Counted from the stretch's first letter, positions 35,329 through 46,810 are shown. The stretch is 64,000 bases of DNA from Leucaena leucocephala (GCA_037074615.1 JAYWLJ010000063.1:892503-956502); one strand, 5' to 3'. Notes: a model not told the origin generated them from the letters alone. A program made the numbers and translations.

Positions 35329-35800
35329 ATAAGCCTGTTTAAAAAAAAGTTTAAAAAATAAATTATGAAAAATCAAGACTTTTAGACAGCCTTTAAAAAA
35401 GATTTTTAGAGAAAAATTTATAGAAAAAAATAGTTCTGAATAAATGAGTATTTGTATAGTTATTATCGGAATGATTTTTGTAATTGAAAAGTTACTAGAA
35501 AGGGTATGATTTTATTAAAAAGAGGAGAGATGATGGATAAGAGAGAAAATAAAAGAGAGATAAATGAGAAGAGAAGAGAGGAGATAAGTTGAAGAAGAGA
35601 AATGAGATAAGAGAGAGGAGAAAGGAGAGAGGGTGTAAGAAAAAATAAAGGTAAAATAATAATTAGGTAGTTTATAAATTTTTAATTATTCCAAAAGTTA
35701 GTCTCAATAGCTTATTCAAAATCTAGGTTTTAAATTATAGTTTGATCCAAAAACTCTTTTAAATAAATATGACTATTTATTTTAAAAAAAAAATAAATTA
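35329..35800 (+). mobile_element. Decayed MITE-like element, copy 3
   Basis: It follows the same order of phrases as 221-729: AAAGATTTTTAGAGAAAAAT, AAATGAGTATTTGTATAG, the GA-rich core (35520-35640, with GAGAGGGTGTAAGAAAAA) and 'ttattcaaaatctaggtttt'. It is in the same orientation as copy 1 but far more diverged, and its ends are no longer clear. Confidence 0.5.
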
Positions 35801-35824
35801 AAATTTAGGTTAAAATTTCTTTTT

Positions 35825-35905
35825 TTTTGTTGCCCACCCGGTTCACCGGAGCTTTGCCCAGACTACATCCGGATCTGACCTGCGTCGCTTACCTGGCTAT
35901 GGTGG
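35825..35905 (-). mobile_element. 5'-truncated SINE with target-site duplication
   Basis: The 3' part of the SINE seen in full at 36094-36282 lies here on the minus strand (poly-T then TTGCCCACCCGGTTCACCGG on the plus strand). The phrase GGTTAAAATTTCTTTT occurs on both sides (about 35809-35824 and 35904-35919), a 16-bp direct duplication. The tRNA-derived head is absent, as happens when reverse transcription stops early. Confidence 0.75.
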
Positions 35906-36093
35906 TTAAAATTTCTTTTAAAATTATAGTTTTTATTGATTTTTCAGGCCCATAATGAAAGATAAGGCTGGTACGAAGGAACGCGAGGGAATCCAATCCA
36001 AGTATAAAGTAAATGACGAGGTGCGCGTGCCCGTGGACTTAGGCCGGAACAGCCCACACCAAATAACACAGAGGGTGGCCCACTATGACTCAT

Positions 36094-36282
36094 TTTTTTT
36101 TTGTTGTCCACCCAGTTCACCGGAGCTTTGCCCCGACTACATCCGGATCTGACCCGCGTGGCGCACCTAGCTATGGTGGGTGAATCTCCCAACGGGAATT
36201 TTCTGCGTACGCCAAAGCTCGAACTCGAGACCTCGCTTAAGCGATACCGAGCCGTTTACCACTCAGACCAACTCCCATCGGT
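36094..36282 (-). mobile_element. Full-length tRNA-derived SINE
   Basis: Read on the minus strand the element starts CCGATGGGAGTTGGTCTGAG. It carries an A box-like TGGTCTGAGTGG and a B box-like GAGTTCGAGCT about 40 bp apart, then an unrelated body and a poly-A tail (poly-T at 36094 on the plus strand). It is bounded by a perfect 12-bp duplication ACTATGACTCAT at 36082-36093 and 36283-36294. Pol III boxes, A tail and TSD together establish a SINE retroposon of about 190 bp. Confidence 0.88.
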
Positions 36283-36631
36283 ACTATGACTCATGAATCA
36301 ACTCCCAAGTTCTCAATCTGAGACTCCACTCACCAACCACCGCCTTACACTACAGCCTCCAATTCGCGTCCTCGCATTTAATATTCATGGCCCAAATGCT
36401 CACGGTCATCCCCGAGACTCGCGGGCCATTCATTACTCCTCCTTTCAAGTTTCAACCCCGACAAAATCAGAATTTTTTTTTCTTCACGTGCTTTTTCAAA
36501 AAATGGACATCTTGTTTGTTTGTCCTCTTGGACATTCTTCTTAAGCTGGCGGCCTCCGCGATATGACGAAGGAGAAGGATTCAGTGAAACAGCGAGAGCG
36601 AGTGTGAGCAGATTAGAGAAGAAAGAAGAAT

Positions 36632-39600
36632 ATGGAGTCTAAGGCCAGAGCTCCCGGTAAGATTATACTCTCCGGTGAACACGCTGTGGTGCATGGATCC
36701 ACTGCTGTTGCCGCTTCCATTGACTTGTACACCTATGTATCTATCCGTTTCCCCACTCCTTCTGGTACTCTCTCTTTTCCCCCTTTTCCATTTGTGTGGG
36801 AGTGTGTTTGAAATTTTGGTGCGGGATCCCGTTTCCTTGAACCTTTGAATTCTATTCATTCTGACCGAAATCTTGTTTGGGAAAAACGTCATGTGCATTT
36901 TAGCGCCGCTGTTCATTGCAGTTCAAATATCTTTTAGCTATTCAGTTGGGCGGGTTGAACTTTCTACATTCACCGATTTAATTAATATGATTTGTGCCAT
37001 GCTTCTTGATGTTCAAGCCAAAAGCCAGCAACGACTCTAGAGCAGATAAATGCCAAGAGGATATAAAATTAACCGAATGGTGCTGAATACGGATGGAAAG
37101 GACTGGGAGAATATACTTCCGTTTTATTTTCGAAGGATGTTGTTGATATAAGATGATTAAAAGTACAATCTCTTGGCAAAATGAATTTGGAGAGATTCTA
37201 CGCAGCTCAAGCATTCAAAATGATATTTCTAGGGGAATGAATTTATTTATTCGGTGCTAAACTGTTAGCATTATTTCTTTAGAAATGAAAACAACTACAC
37301 TAATTTTTTGGCTAACCAATTCTCTGAATTGAAGTACATTGTATTCAAATCTGGATTCTCATTCACTTTGTGATTATTATCTTTTAGACAACGACGTTAT
37401 GTTGAAACTCCAGCTCAAAGACGTGGGATTAGAATTTTCCTGGCCAATTAGTAGAATTGCAGAAGCATTGCCAGAATCAGGTAGTCAACCCTCTTCAGTG
37501 CCTGCTTCATGCTCTGTGGAGTCTTCCAAATCAATTGCAGCGCTAGTTGAAGAACAAAATATTCCAGAGGCAAAAATTGGACTTGCTTCTGGAGTTTCAG
37601 CCTTCCTCTGGCTGTATTCTTCTATTCAACGGTGTGAATCCACTCTTAAATGTTTAATTCCTCTATTTTTTTCCTTTGTTCTTCTGATTTTGTATTCCCA
37701 AAATGTAGATTTAAGCCTGCTACAGTGGTGGTCACTTCTGAACTTCCCCTGGGTTCAGGCTTGGGTTCATCAGCAGCTTTCTGTGTGGCCCTGGCAGCTG
37801 CCCTGCTTGCTTGCACTGATTCTGTTAGTTTGGATGTGAATGACCAAGGATGGTTGTCATTTGGAGAAAAGGAACTTGAATTGGTTAATAAATGGGCTTT
37901 TGAGGGTGAGAAGATTATTCATGGGAAGCCATCTGGAATTGACAACACAATAAGCACTTATGGTAAGGCATAGCAATGTAAGAAGATTCTACTTCTGACA
38001 TTTCATTGGTTGAACTTGTCTTTCTGCAATTTTTGGTTTTTAAATAACTATTATTTGAACCATTTATATGTTGTTGACGAAAAAACTTACTTGCATAGAA
38101 TGATTTGGAACATAATATGTGGGCTTTAGCGGATGACCGAACAGTCTTTGTTGGAGTTATCATATATCATCAAGATTAGAATGAGATTTCAAGGTCAAAC
38201 AGCCACTATAGAAATAGTGTTTGGCGGGGAACTCAATTTATTTTTATTGAGTTCTGATATACTGGGTCTACATTGTTGTCAATATTTCTTGTAGATGTCT
38301 CAGATTTGTCTCGTTTTCAAGACGGGTTGTTGCTATTGATTTTTGCGAATGACTCAAAAATTAGTATTATCACTTGTCAGGCAACATGATCTGCTTCAGA
38401 TCTGGTAACTTGACGCATATGAAGGCAAATATGCCACTTAAAATGCTCATAACTAACACCAAAGTAGGGAGAAACACAAAGGCATTAGTGGCTGGTGTTG
38501 CGGAGAGGACATTAAGGCACCCTGATGCAATGTCTTTTGTGTTCAGTGCTGTTGATGCTATCAGCAAAGAATTGGCTCAGATTATACAGTCACCCACACC
38601 AGATGACCTCTCTGTCACCGAGAAAGAAGGGAAGATAGAAGAGCTTATGGAAATGAATCAAGGTTTGCTCCAATGTATGGGGGTTAGCCACGCTGCAATA
38701 GAAACTGTTCTTCGGACCACACTGAAATACAAGCTGGCCTCCAAATTAACAGGAGCTGGTGGTGGAGGCTGCGTTCTGACACTGCTGCCTACCTGTATCC
38801 TTCTCACTTGTTATCTTGTTTGTCTATTGCTTCTGAGGTTCTCTGCTCTGTTTCGGTCTCTCTTCTATGAACGTAAGCATGTTATGGCGTGTATGCATAG
38901 TCATATCTTAAGTACATAGATACAAGTGTTACACACGCACGAGCATATACGGATAACTGGATCACCTACTGGATACAGTTAAGATTGATGATCTCAAGAA
39001 CTTTTGGGCCATAAACCATCAGTTTCCTCTCAATTTTCCTATCGATATAAAGAGTGTGGGTTTGACCTATCAAGTGAGCGTTATACACACTCGCACCTTG
39101 CTGTTGGATCTGCCTCTCCCCCCCCCCCCCCTACAGGAAGGAGGAAAGATTGAGGGATCCAATTTCAAAAGTTCAAATGAATCTTCATTTTATCTTTTTT
39201 ACGTTCCTTCAACACATGGTCAAACTCCATTTTACTTCTGAATTTTACAATCCTATCTTGCTTTTGGCCTTTTACTTCTTTGCTGCATGTGCATAAAATT
39301 TTAAGGGTGGGAGAAAACTCTTCGATGATTAACGCACTGAAAGAGAGGGAAAATTATTTGATTGCATCTAAGAGAAACTTTTAGCCAAGTTTTTGTGGTT
39401 GGCAGATGTATTATGTTGTATAATCGAGCAAGGAGCCTTTGTGATTTTATCCTCCCCATCTGTTATTGATTTCTTCTTGCTGCGTTAGTTAATTGCGTTG
39501 AATTGTCTTGATAAGGATTCTATTCAGAGGTCTATGTTTCTTACGATGCTTCTTCCTTGACAAGTCATGAATAGTGCTTTCAGGAACTGTTGTTGAGAAG

Positions 39601-39699
39601 GTAATATCCGAACTGGAGTCTTGCGGGCTCCAATGTTTTACTGCGGGAATAGGCGGGAAAGGTGTAGAGATTTCCTTCGGGATCGGGGTTCCGTCATGA
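36632..39699 (+). CDS. MVK: Mevalonate kinase
   Basis: Five exons (36632-36764, 37388-37631, 37709-37962, 38381-38794, 39575-39699) total 1170 nt, giving 389 residues, close to the usual plant length. GHMP-kinase motifs are present: PGKIILSGEHAVVHG near the N-terminus, the ATP loop ELPLGSGLGSSAAFCVA (137-153), KPSGIDNTISTYG and the third motif TGAGGGGCVLTLLP (334-347). The enzyme phosphorylates mevalonate with ATP in the cytosolic mevalonate pathway that feeds sterols and sesquiterpenes. The last exon uses the acceptor after GAATAG at 39574; joining there restores LLPTLLSGTVVEKVI, whereas the nearby TTTCAG acceptor would create a stop. The fourth intron includes a C-run (39118-39131). The gene looks intact. 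Confidence 0.96.
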
Positions 39700-40300
39700 T
39701 TCTTTTTTATTTTCAGGGAGCGATTTGACATCAATTACCCATGGATCTTTCAAATAAATAGCATGAAAGTATGTGCTTCTTTTTACCTTCATGTGCCTCA
39801 ACTTGTACTTTAGGTTTTTTTTTCACTTGTTTCCGTTCTCTACAGATTTTCGTTGCGACCTAGTCCTTTTGTTACTGTCTTGTAATCAGTTAGTGGATCG
39901 TCATGTTTCCCAGTTTCTTCCAGTCCGCTTTCTAAATATTTCTGGGCGGCGGCATCTTTCAAGTTTGTAGGGCCACTACCACAGTCCACAAATTCCTGGA
40001 TTATTATGTTGGAAAAAAAAACAGAAATATCTCAGTAGTTCGCATCATCCCCTTCCTACAGGGCTTATATATATCATCATGGTTTTGAATCAATGATCCA
40101 TGAATTGAAATTTAAAGCGATGTGATAAACGTTTTTTTTTTACAATTTTTTTTAAGAGATTGTGTTTATTTACAATCTAAAGCCAGGAACGTTTCACATT
40201 TCTTGTCTTGGGTTAAAGTTCCGTATTAATTAATATATATTTAATTAAATTAATTAATATGATATATTTTTTTAAAAATATTTTAATTATATTTATTAAT
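39700..40300. other. Intergenic region between convergent genes
   Basis: 3' flank of mevalonate kinase followed by AT-rich sequence. I looked here on the minus strand for the missing exons of the SDR gene and found none. Confidence 0.6.
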
Positions 40301-40900
40301 TCACCACCCGTCCCCAACTTTCTTGCAATTCTCATCGTAACCCAAGTCAGTAGGTATGGCCATAGGCTCCTTATTCTCATCCCAAGACTTAGCCCTGTTG
40401 ATCATTTCAAGCGTGTCCTTTGCGTCTTTGTCCTCCTGTCCTTTCCCGCAAGTGAAGGCCATAGTGGCTCCTTCTAAGGCAAACAAGTTGCACACGGCTC
40501 TTCCTATCCCGGAGTCGCCCCCTGTAATCAGTGCTATCTTCCCCTGAAAACCAACACAACAAGTTAGTGTTACGTACTCACGTAGAAATTCTTCAAAAAT
40601 ATGCATGTGTATAGATACCTGAAGCTTGTTAGATGGGTTGTGATCGGGGCTTGTGAACTGAGGTACAGGGTCCATGGCGTGTTCTTTTCCGGGCTGGGTT
40701 TCTTGCTTTTGTGGCGGGAATTTCTGTTCCCCGGAAGCCATTCTAACGCAGAGTCTTTTTGGAACAGAGGGAGGGATATTCCGGGTAGATGGAGATGTGG
40801 CGGGAAAGCGAGATTTCAAGTGGTTTTGTGAGAATGGAAGGAGAAGGACCCTGCGTGCTAGAGATCTTGAAGAAGAAAAAGGGTGAGGAAACACGTACAT
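40301..40900 (-). pseudogene. Truncated SDR (glucose and ribitol dehydrogenase homologue/ALDR-like), 5' exons only
   Basis: Two exon-like blocks remain: 40619-40900 and about 40316-40543. The first can start at the ATG at 40900, giving a Ser/Arg-rich, transit-peptide-like N-terminus (FSSSRSLARRVLLLPFSQNH) before MASGEQKFPPQKQETQPGKEH, or at the internal ATG at 40741. The second carries the cofactor motif GKIALITGGDSGIGRAVCNLFALEGA, then IPTDLGYDENCKKV, and then similarity stops. The family continues for about 190 more residues, including the NNAAEQY and YxxxK catalytic parts; only 600 bp separate this point from the convergent mevalonate kinase gene and none of that sequence is visible there. 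The remnant cannot be an active dehydrogenase. Relatives are NADP-dependent reductases of reactive aldehydes or seed-expressed proteins. Confidence 0.8.
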
Positions 40901-41887
40901 GCAGGTGAAGTGGTGCCAGCTGCAAGCGCCTCCCCACCCCCCCCACCCCCCCGGGGGAACCACTTATTAAAGGGATTTGAAAATGCCACGTGGTGATGGG
41001 TGGCAGAAGGTGTCCGCGTGTCGCTTTGGTCGCAGGCACAAGAGACATTTGCACCGAATTCCTTAATGTCGGTGGCACTGAAAGAGGTGGGAATTGGATT
41101 CATAAGACAGACAAGTCAATTGGAGAGTTTGGAAGTTAAAAAGAAGCATGTCGTGGAACCATGCAAGCTGCAAGACACTAGCTAGTACGCGGCTACGAAA
41201 CCATAATACTTCCTATTTTTTAAAAGAAAACAATTATAATACACATAACAACCAAGAGATCATAAAGCGGGATCACCATGGAAATATGCTTCAACGTTAA
41301 CCCCAGGATCATGCGAGTCAATAGTAGGTTCTGGTGTGAAAATATGCGAATCATGCTTGTTTGGCACCTAAACAAAATCATTTTTTTTAATTATTTCCAT
41401 ATTTTATAATAAAAAAATTTCTCATACAACCTAAGATTAATTCTCTACCACTTTGTTCTTTATCAATAAATGAATTACCGCGTACAGTTACAACGATCAC
41501 CGTCTCTGTCTTCATTCATAGCAACCAAAGAGGCCACTACGATTAAAATTAAATTAAGACTAGACACCAGAAATTTATGAAATAATGTAAAATATTAATT
41601 TCTTTTTTAAGATAAAAGGGAAAACTTCCTTAAGCAATCACCAAAGTTATTTGTACAGTTTACAAAGTAATTTGATTTAACAAGTTAAAGAAAAATTACA
41701 TTATAAATCATAATTAATTTCTGCATTTTCGGGCAACGTGGTCGTTGCCTCTTCTTTATATCGTGCATTCCCGCCTCTCCGCCTTTGCTTCAACTCCCAT
41801 TTATATACAGTCCGTTCCATCCACGAGAGGACGCACCAGTCGCCCCGTGTTACCTTTCTGATTCGGGTCTCTTCTCTAGTATTTTCC
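40901..41887. other. Intergenic region
   Basis: It begins with the C-rich tract 40929-40955 (promoter side of the SDR remnant), followed by AT-rich DNA and the 5' flank of the F-box pseudogene. Confidence 0.6.
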
Positions 41888-43139
41888 ATGGATTCCCACT
41901 CCCCTTCGTGGTCTCGTCTTCGCGGGGATTTGATCCTCAACATTGCAAATCGCCTGGATTCTCGTGTCGATCGCCGTTGCTTCCTTGCTGTTTGCGGTTC
42001 CTGGCGCTCCGTTCTCCTTCCGCCGTCCCGCAGTTCCGCTTATCCCTCTCCACCACTCAAGCTTCCCTTCCCAATGGGTCCCAGCCCTCATCTGAATCCC
42101 ACACATCGTGGTCACTTCAACCTGATTCACTCCACTGTCTACTGCCTTCAACCCCTCAAGAAAATTTCAGACACTTCGAAGACTACCGAGTGATGGCTCA
42201 TCAAGATTCAGGAGACCGAGGAGCCTGGCAAGGTTCTCCTAACAGATCCTCTATCTCGGTTTCATTATAAGAATCTGTCTCATCGTCATCCTAAAGGATT
42301 GAATCTACTTGATTATAGGGTTTCTGAGATAGCTAAAGCTTATGATCTTCAATTTGTGGGTGATTGTGAAATACCTGAATTCGATTCTCCGGAAGTTTTA
42401 TCATTCACCGCCAGGAAAGTAGCTGTGTGTAATGGGGGTGCTGCTTTTGCGGTTATGGCCGTTCACACTGATGGCCAATTGAGTATTTGGAAGGGTGATG
42501 AGAAATGGACTTGATTAAGCAATGGCCAAGATGGCGTTCGTTATAATGATGTTGTTTACCACAATGGGAAATTTTATGCTGTGGATGACTTCGGTTCAAC
42601 TATTTCAGTAGATCCGTCATTGAGAAGCTCACTATTTCCCCCAGCAATGCCTCCTTCTGGTTATTATAGATATCTTGATGTAGAAAAACGCTTGCTGAGT
42701 TCTCTCGGCGATTTATTCCTCATACATTGGGAATTTGATCCTGTGAAGATATTTCTTTCTAATCCCGGCTTGCGTGGATATTCTCAGCGCTTGTTTTCAT
42801 GTTTATAAGTTGAATGAGGTTAATCACAAATTGGTTCCGGTGGAAAGCTTAGGGAATAGAGCTATATTTGTTGGTGCTGAATGCAGATTCTCTGTTTCGG
42901 CTGAAGAATGTCGCGGAAGAATTGCATTTACTATAACGCAGGTTGCATGTTTCCTGAAGAGGTCTTTGAAGATCATCCAGGCGTTCATGCTGGATGGTAT
43001 GACATACGATTGTTCTGCTAAGATCCTTTCAGAAGTCTCAAACTATTCTGGACTTTTCTGGCCCCCGCCTTCCTGGGTTATGACCGCCCATGATTGTGAG
43101 TTCTTTGGGGACGACCTTGCAAGCTATGTCATGTATTAA
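41888..43139 (+). pseudogene. F-box/DUF295 protein, multiply disrupted
   Basis: The ATG at 41888 opens an F-box-like start (WSRLRGDLILNIANRLDSRVDRRCFLAVCGSWRSV). The frame is then lost between about 42030 and 42190. Coding resumes with LTDPLSRFHYKNLSHRHPKG, LNLLDYRVSEIAKAYDLQFV and AVCNGGAAFAVMAVHTDGQL, and reaches a TGA near 42512. The same frame goes on with NDVVYHNGKFYAVDDFGSTI. A further shift near 42775 leads to FHVYKLNEVNHKLVPVESLG and a last one near 42950, where MFPEEVFEDHPGV gives way to WPPPSWVMTAHDCEFFGDDL. The order F-box, then DUF295 beta-propeller-like repeats, is that of plant F-box SKIP23/KIB-type proteins. The gene is intronless, as is usual, with at least four lesions. This family is large and fast-evolving in plants. 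Confidence 0.8.
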
Positions 43140-44412
43140 CTTTGTACGCAACCCTCTTGCATGGATTTTTAGCGTTTGTTTTTTTTTAATTGAAGATTAG
43201 GTTGCTTAACAATATCGTATTTGGTTAACAGAAAGCCTTGCTACTTACTACATTATATTTCTGATGAGGAAAAAGCTCTTATCTATCTATTTTTGTATTT
43301 GTCAACCATAATCTATCACAACATTTAGAGTTCTTCGTGGCAGTTCATTATATATTCCACATAATCGGAGCACCTCCTCACATCGAGTTTTTCGTTACAC
43401 ATTTGTCTGGGCCGATGTTTCTGTTTCTGTTTTTAACGTAGTCAGAATTGTGAATATTAAAAAAAATTATCCACTTAAGCCTTTTCTTTTTTTACATTTT
43501 TAAGAAATATAAAATAATTGAAACAAAAATACGTTTAATTATTATAAATATCCTATTTTGTATTAAAGAAACCTTATACACCCGGCTTTATTGCATGAGA
43601 CGACTGGCTCCACTAGCGGTAAAATGAAGAGAGCAATGGAGTACCCCTGGCGTTGGGCTTATCCACCATGGGCTCCACCACAAGTGTTCATTCGATTGAA
43701 TTGCTCATTAAAACAATTTTCTATATTTATTAATTAGAGTTAGTACAGATAATAAAAAATAGACTCATATTTATAAGGATAGGAGTTCGATTTCTACTAT
43801 CGTTATGAGGGCTCTTTTAATAGGCGATCTCGTAAGTTACTTTCTGAGCCCTGAGGCTGTGTCCTAATTTTAATAGGGAACTGATGCCAAACTTATCTAA
43901 ATTTTTTGGTAAAAAAACAATTTTCTATATTTAATCTTAATTCTTCTGTGCCGCCATCTAGTGAAGAGCATTTATTTTGTTTTTTAACCCCTAGCTTTGT
44001 TTAATTTAAATGTGAAAAATTAATTTGTTAACGAGGGATACCAAATAAAATTGAAGTATGGTAATAATAAAGTAGTTTTATCATAGGACCAAAGGCCTAA
44101 GCTGTCAACATTTTACTCACAAGCTAGTGACATTTTTATAACAAAACCGAACAAGTAGAGAAATACAAGTACACAAGGGTCAACCTCCCCAGCGAGGTTA
44201 CCATAGCAACCCTAATTTAAACTCGATTTCCTGAAAGATCTGAAAACTAATATCCATAACGTGCTTCTGTAGGTGTTTCAGACGACTTGTATGCTTTCTA
44301 ACTTGAAGGTTAAAAGGAAATAGCAGTGTTACTAAAATCTGTCTCATCCTCCATATGTTGCCGCTGAATAAAGTTTCATATACTAGTATTGGTCTTACAG
44401 AAAGTTGAAGAA
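43140..44412. other. Intergenic region with SINE
   Basis: AT-rich DNA between the F-box pseudogene and the convergent CLE gene. It contains the SINE at 43730-43913. Nothing else is recognised. Confidence 0.6.
43730..43913 (+). mobile_element. SINE with 20-bp target-site duplication
   Basis: A ~184-bp insert with a B box-like AGGAGTTCGATTTC (about 43785-43798) and an A-rich 3' end is bounded by a perfect 20-bp direct repeat at 43710-43729 and 43914-43933. The body is unrelated to the SINE at 36.1 kb, so it is a second family. The exact TSD implies a fairly recent insertion. Confidence 0.8.
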
Positions 44413-44664
44413 CTACCTGTTGTGTAAGGGATCAGGAGAAGAGGGCACTTCTCTTTCAACGTTTGAGAAAGAGCTTCCATCTTTTTCACTGCCAAGGCCT
44501 CTCTTCCATTCTTGAAATTTGAGTTCATATTCCAACAATTCCTCTTTTACTTGTCGAGCTTCCAAGACCTTATGATTTAAACCTGAAAGAGTTAATAACA
44601 TCAATAGAAAAACACTCCGTTTGAGTCCCGCAAATCCACATGGCTTCCCCGCAACTTTAACCAT
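44413..44664 (-). CDS. CLE (CLAVATA3/ESR-related) peptide precursor
   Basis: An intronless 83-residue precursor. The N-terminus has a hydrophobic signal segment (FLLMLLTLSGL, about 19-29) before an Ala-Arg cleavage region (LEARQ); the middle is variable and charged. The C-terminus contains the dodecapeptide REVPSSPDPLHN followed by a single Arg and the stop. This matches the CLE consensus R-x-V-P-x-G-P-x-P-L-H-N, except for Ser in place of the usual Gly at position 6. Prolines 4 and 7, the usual hydroxylation and arabinosylation sites, are kept. CLE peptides are secreted, processed ligands for LRR receptor kinases of the CLV1/BAM type that control meristems and vascular tissue. The reading frame before the ATG is pyrimidine/purine rich with a short (GA)n (44735-44752). 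Assignment rests on size, signal peptide and terminal motif. Confidence 0.83.
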   Translation of the reverse strand: MVKVAGKPCGFAGLKRSVFLLMLLTLSGLNHKVLEARQVKEELLEYELKFQEWKRGLGSEKDGSSFSNVEREVPSSPDPLHNR

Positions 44665-46219
44665 AAGCCTTTCCTCCTTCTTTGGTGTTATTAAGCCCCG
44701 AGATGGAGAACAGAAATCTCAGACGCACGAGAGATAGAGAGAGAGAGAGAGGTATTTCTTGGAAATGTTTGTTAGATTGGCAGAATGAGGCATATTTAAT
44801 ATGTGGGGTCGCACTCCCATACTCTCATTTCTAAAACCGTAGTTTTTATTCATCATGAAGAGCACACAAGCCTAACTATAGCGTAGCGTGAAGCCGTGTC
44901 TTCAAGGAATTAAGTAGATGCCTTATTCCATTTACTATTTGATCTTTATTTTTTCAATCTTTTTAATGTAGCAGCACGGAAGATTGAATTTTCTGAATTA
45001 CTTAACTCCGTTATATATTGTATTACACCTGGTAACTTTGCCAAACTAACAGCTGAACTGTCAAAGATTAGCCGACAATATCCCAGAAAAACACGGTTCA
45101 TGTTTGACCATTTCTGAAAGCACCAGATGACATAGTTGATTTTTATTTAATGTAATTAAATCGCAGATATTAAGAGACGGTTCAGAACTTGGGTTTGTGT
45201 ATTGATTTGATGAAATGTGGACTATAACCAAAGGTACTCCATTAGTCAAATAAACGACTTGATAAGTTCAAGCTCAACCTAATCCTGTCCATTATGATCC
45301 CGACTTGACTCTTCCCTCGCATGTTTTTACCTCATAAACCTAAAACGGTAACCTCTCCTTATTCTGTCGGTGCAGCTTTTGTAGGTCCAATGAAACTTAC
45401 TTTGTATGTTTTTCTTTCCCAAAAAAATTCATGTGAGTTGGGTCACAACACATCAAAAGTTAAAGCATGCTTCTAAGCTCAATAGTCATTTATAGATTGT
45501 TTATTAACAAAATTTTATATCAACAGCTTCAACTTTTGTTGAACTTATTTTGCATGTTTTTATAATGGAAAAATTCATTTTTCCGCTTTGGTGTGAAAAC
45601 ATTAACTTCCACAAATGCAGTTGGACCAAACAAAATGTTCTTTTTCACTAAAGAAATATGGTTGTTCAATACATAATTTTATAAGGCAATTTTTCGAAAG
45701 CCTAAATTAAATAATTTTGTTTTAAATCATTTAGGTCATTGGTACCGTGCCGATACGTTTTACTAAGACTAGTTGTACTTGATTTATTATTTTTTATAGT
45801 ATTCGTATAATACAATATAGGCGTCTCACAAAACTAGGCTATTTGCCCGTGGAAGAAACAAGAAAAAAGGGCATAGGTTTCTAGCAATGCCTCTGTAATG
45901 GGGAGTTTGTTTCTTCCTTTGGACTAGCTTATGGCAGGTTTATCATTCTGTAGTGTCACAGTGTTGGGATTTGCTAAACCTCTACCTTAGCTCAAGCAGT
46001 CGTGTCAGATCCTTGTTATTTAAATCAGCTGACCTTGTGACTTGTGATCGTAAGCTTCATTCAATATTGTGGCAAAGCAGTGCGTTTTGGCCCGTCTTCT
46101 TATTAGTCGAGTCTTGTCATATGGTGGCCGTAAATTTAACTGACAGAGGATAAAACATGCGACTATTTGAAACGAATTTAATCTCTAAAAAGTATCATTT
46201 TATTGTGATTTCAGTGATA

Positions 46220-46390
46220 ACATTTAAGTAGGTATCTTAACTCTTGGATATCTAAATTTACGTTTAACAGTAATAGACAACTCGTCCTACCTGATATTGA
46301 CATCGCCTAGAAAGAAGGGAGACTTTACCCTACCCTTAAATCGTAGATCAACCCAACCCCTTTCCAAAAATTTATATACAAAAAAAATAA
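46220..46390 (+). repeat. Dispersed repeat family A, copy 2
   Basis: It shares the phrases TAGACAACTCGTCCTACC, 'atattgacatcgcc', 'gggagactttaccctaccc' and TTAAATCGTAGATCAACCC with 21950-22125, ending in an A-rich tail. Confidence 0.55.
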
Positions 46391-46810
46391 AAGTCTGTGG
46401 TCTGTAAAACACTGAAATCTAATTGGCGCCATTTATGAAATATCCGCTCAATTTTGTTCCCTGAAGTTACAAATAGTTGCCCGTAAAAATTAGTACATAA
46501 ACAGGGAAAGAAAAAGGAATTGGCTGATAGATGATGAAAGGAAGACATTCCATTATGAATTCTACACCGAATTAAATGCGCACAAAACATATTAGACATA
46601 CAAACTCGATCATGGAATGAAATTCGAATTAGAATTGTTTTTTGTTGTGACTCCGAGAATTGTTATTTACTCTATAGTCGAGGTAGACGCATCGTTTGTC
46701 ACTTTACTAGCAATGTCTGATTACCAACTTCCAGCTAGATTTTAAACTATATTTTATTTCCAGTCAGATATAAACCCTTTTGGATTATTCAGGAGCTCCG
46801 GTTTTTTTTT

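Noticed and set aside
39118..39131. Poly-C run in a mevalonate kinase intron considered as a branch point or structural signal
   Set aside because: It lies 440 bp from the acceptor and has no partner; simple homopolymer.
45953..46153. 66-codon plus frame upstream of repeat family A
   Set aside because: No start context, no similarity, AT-rich neighbourhood.
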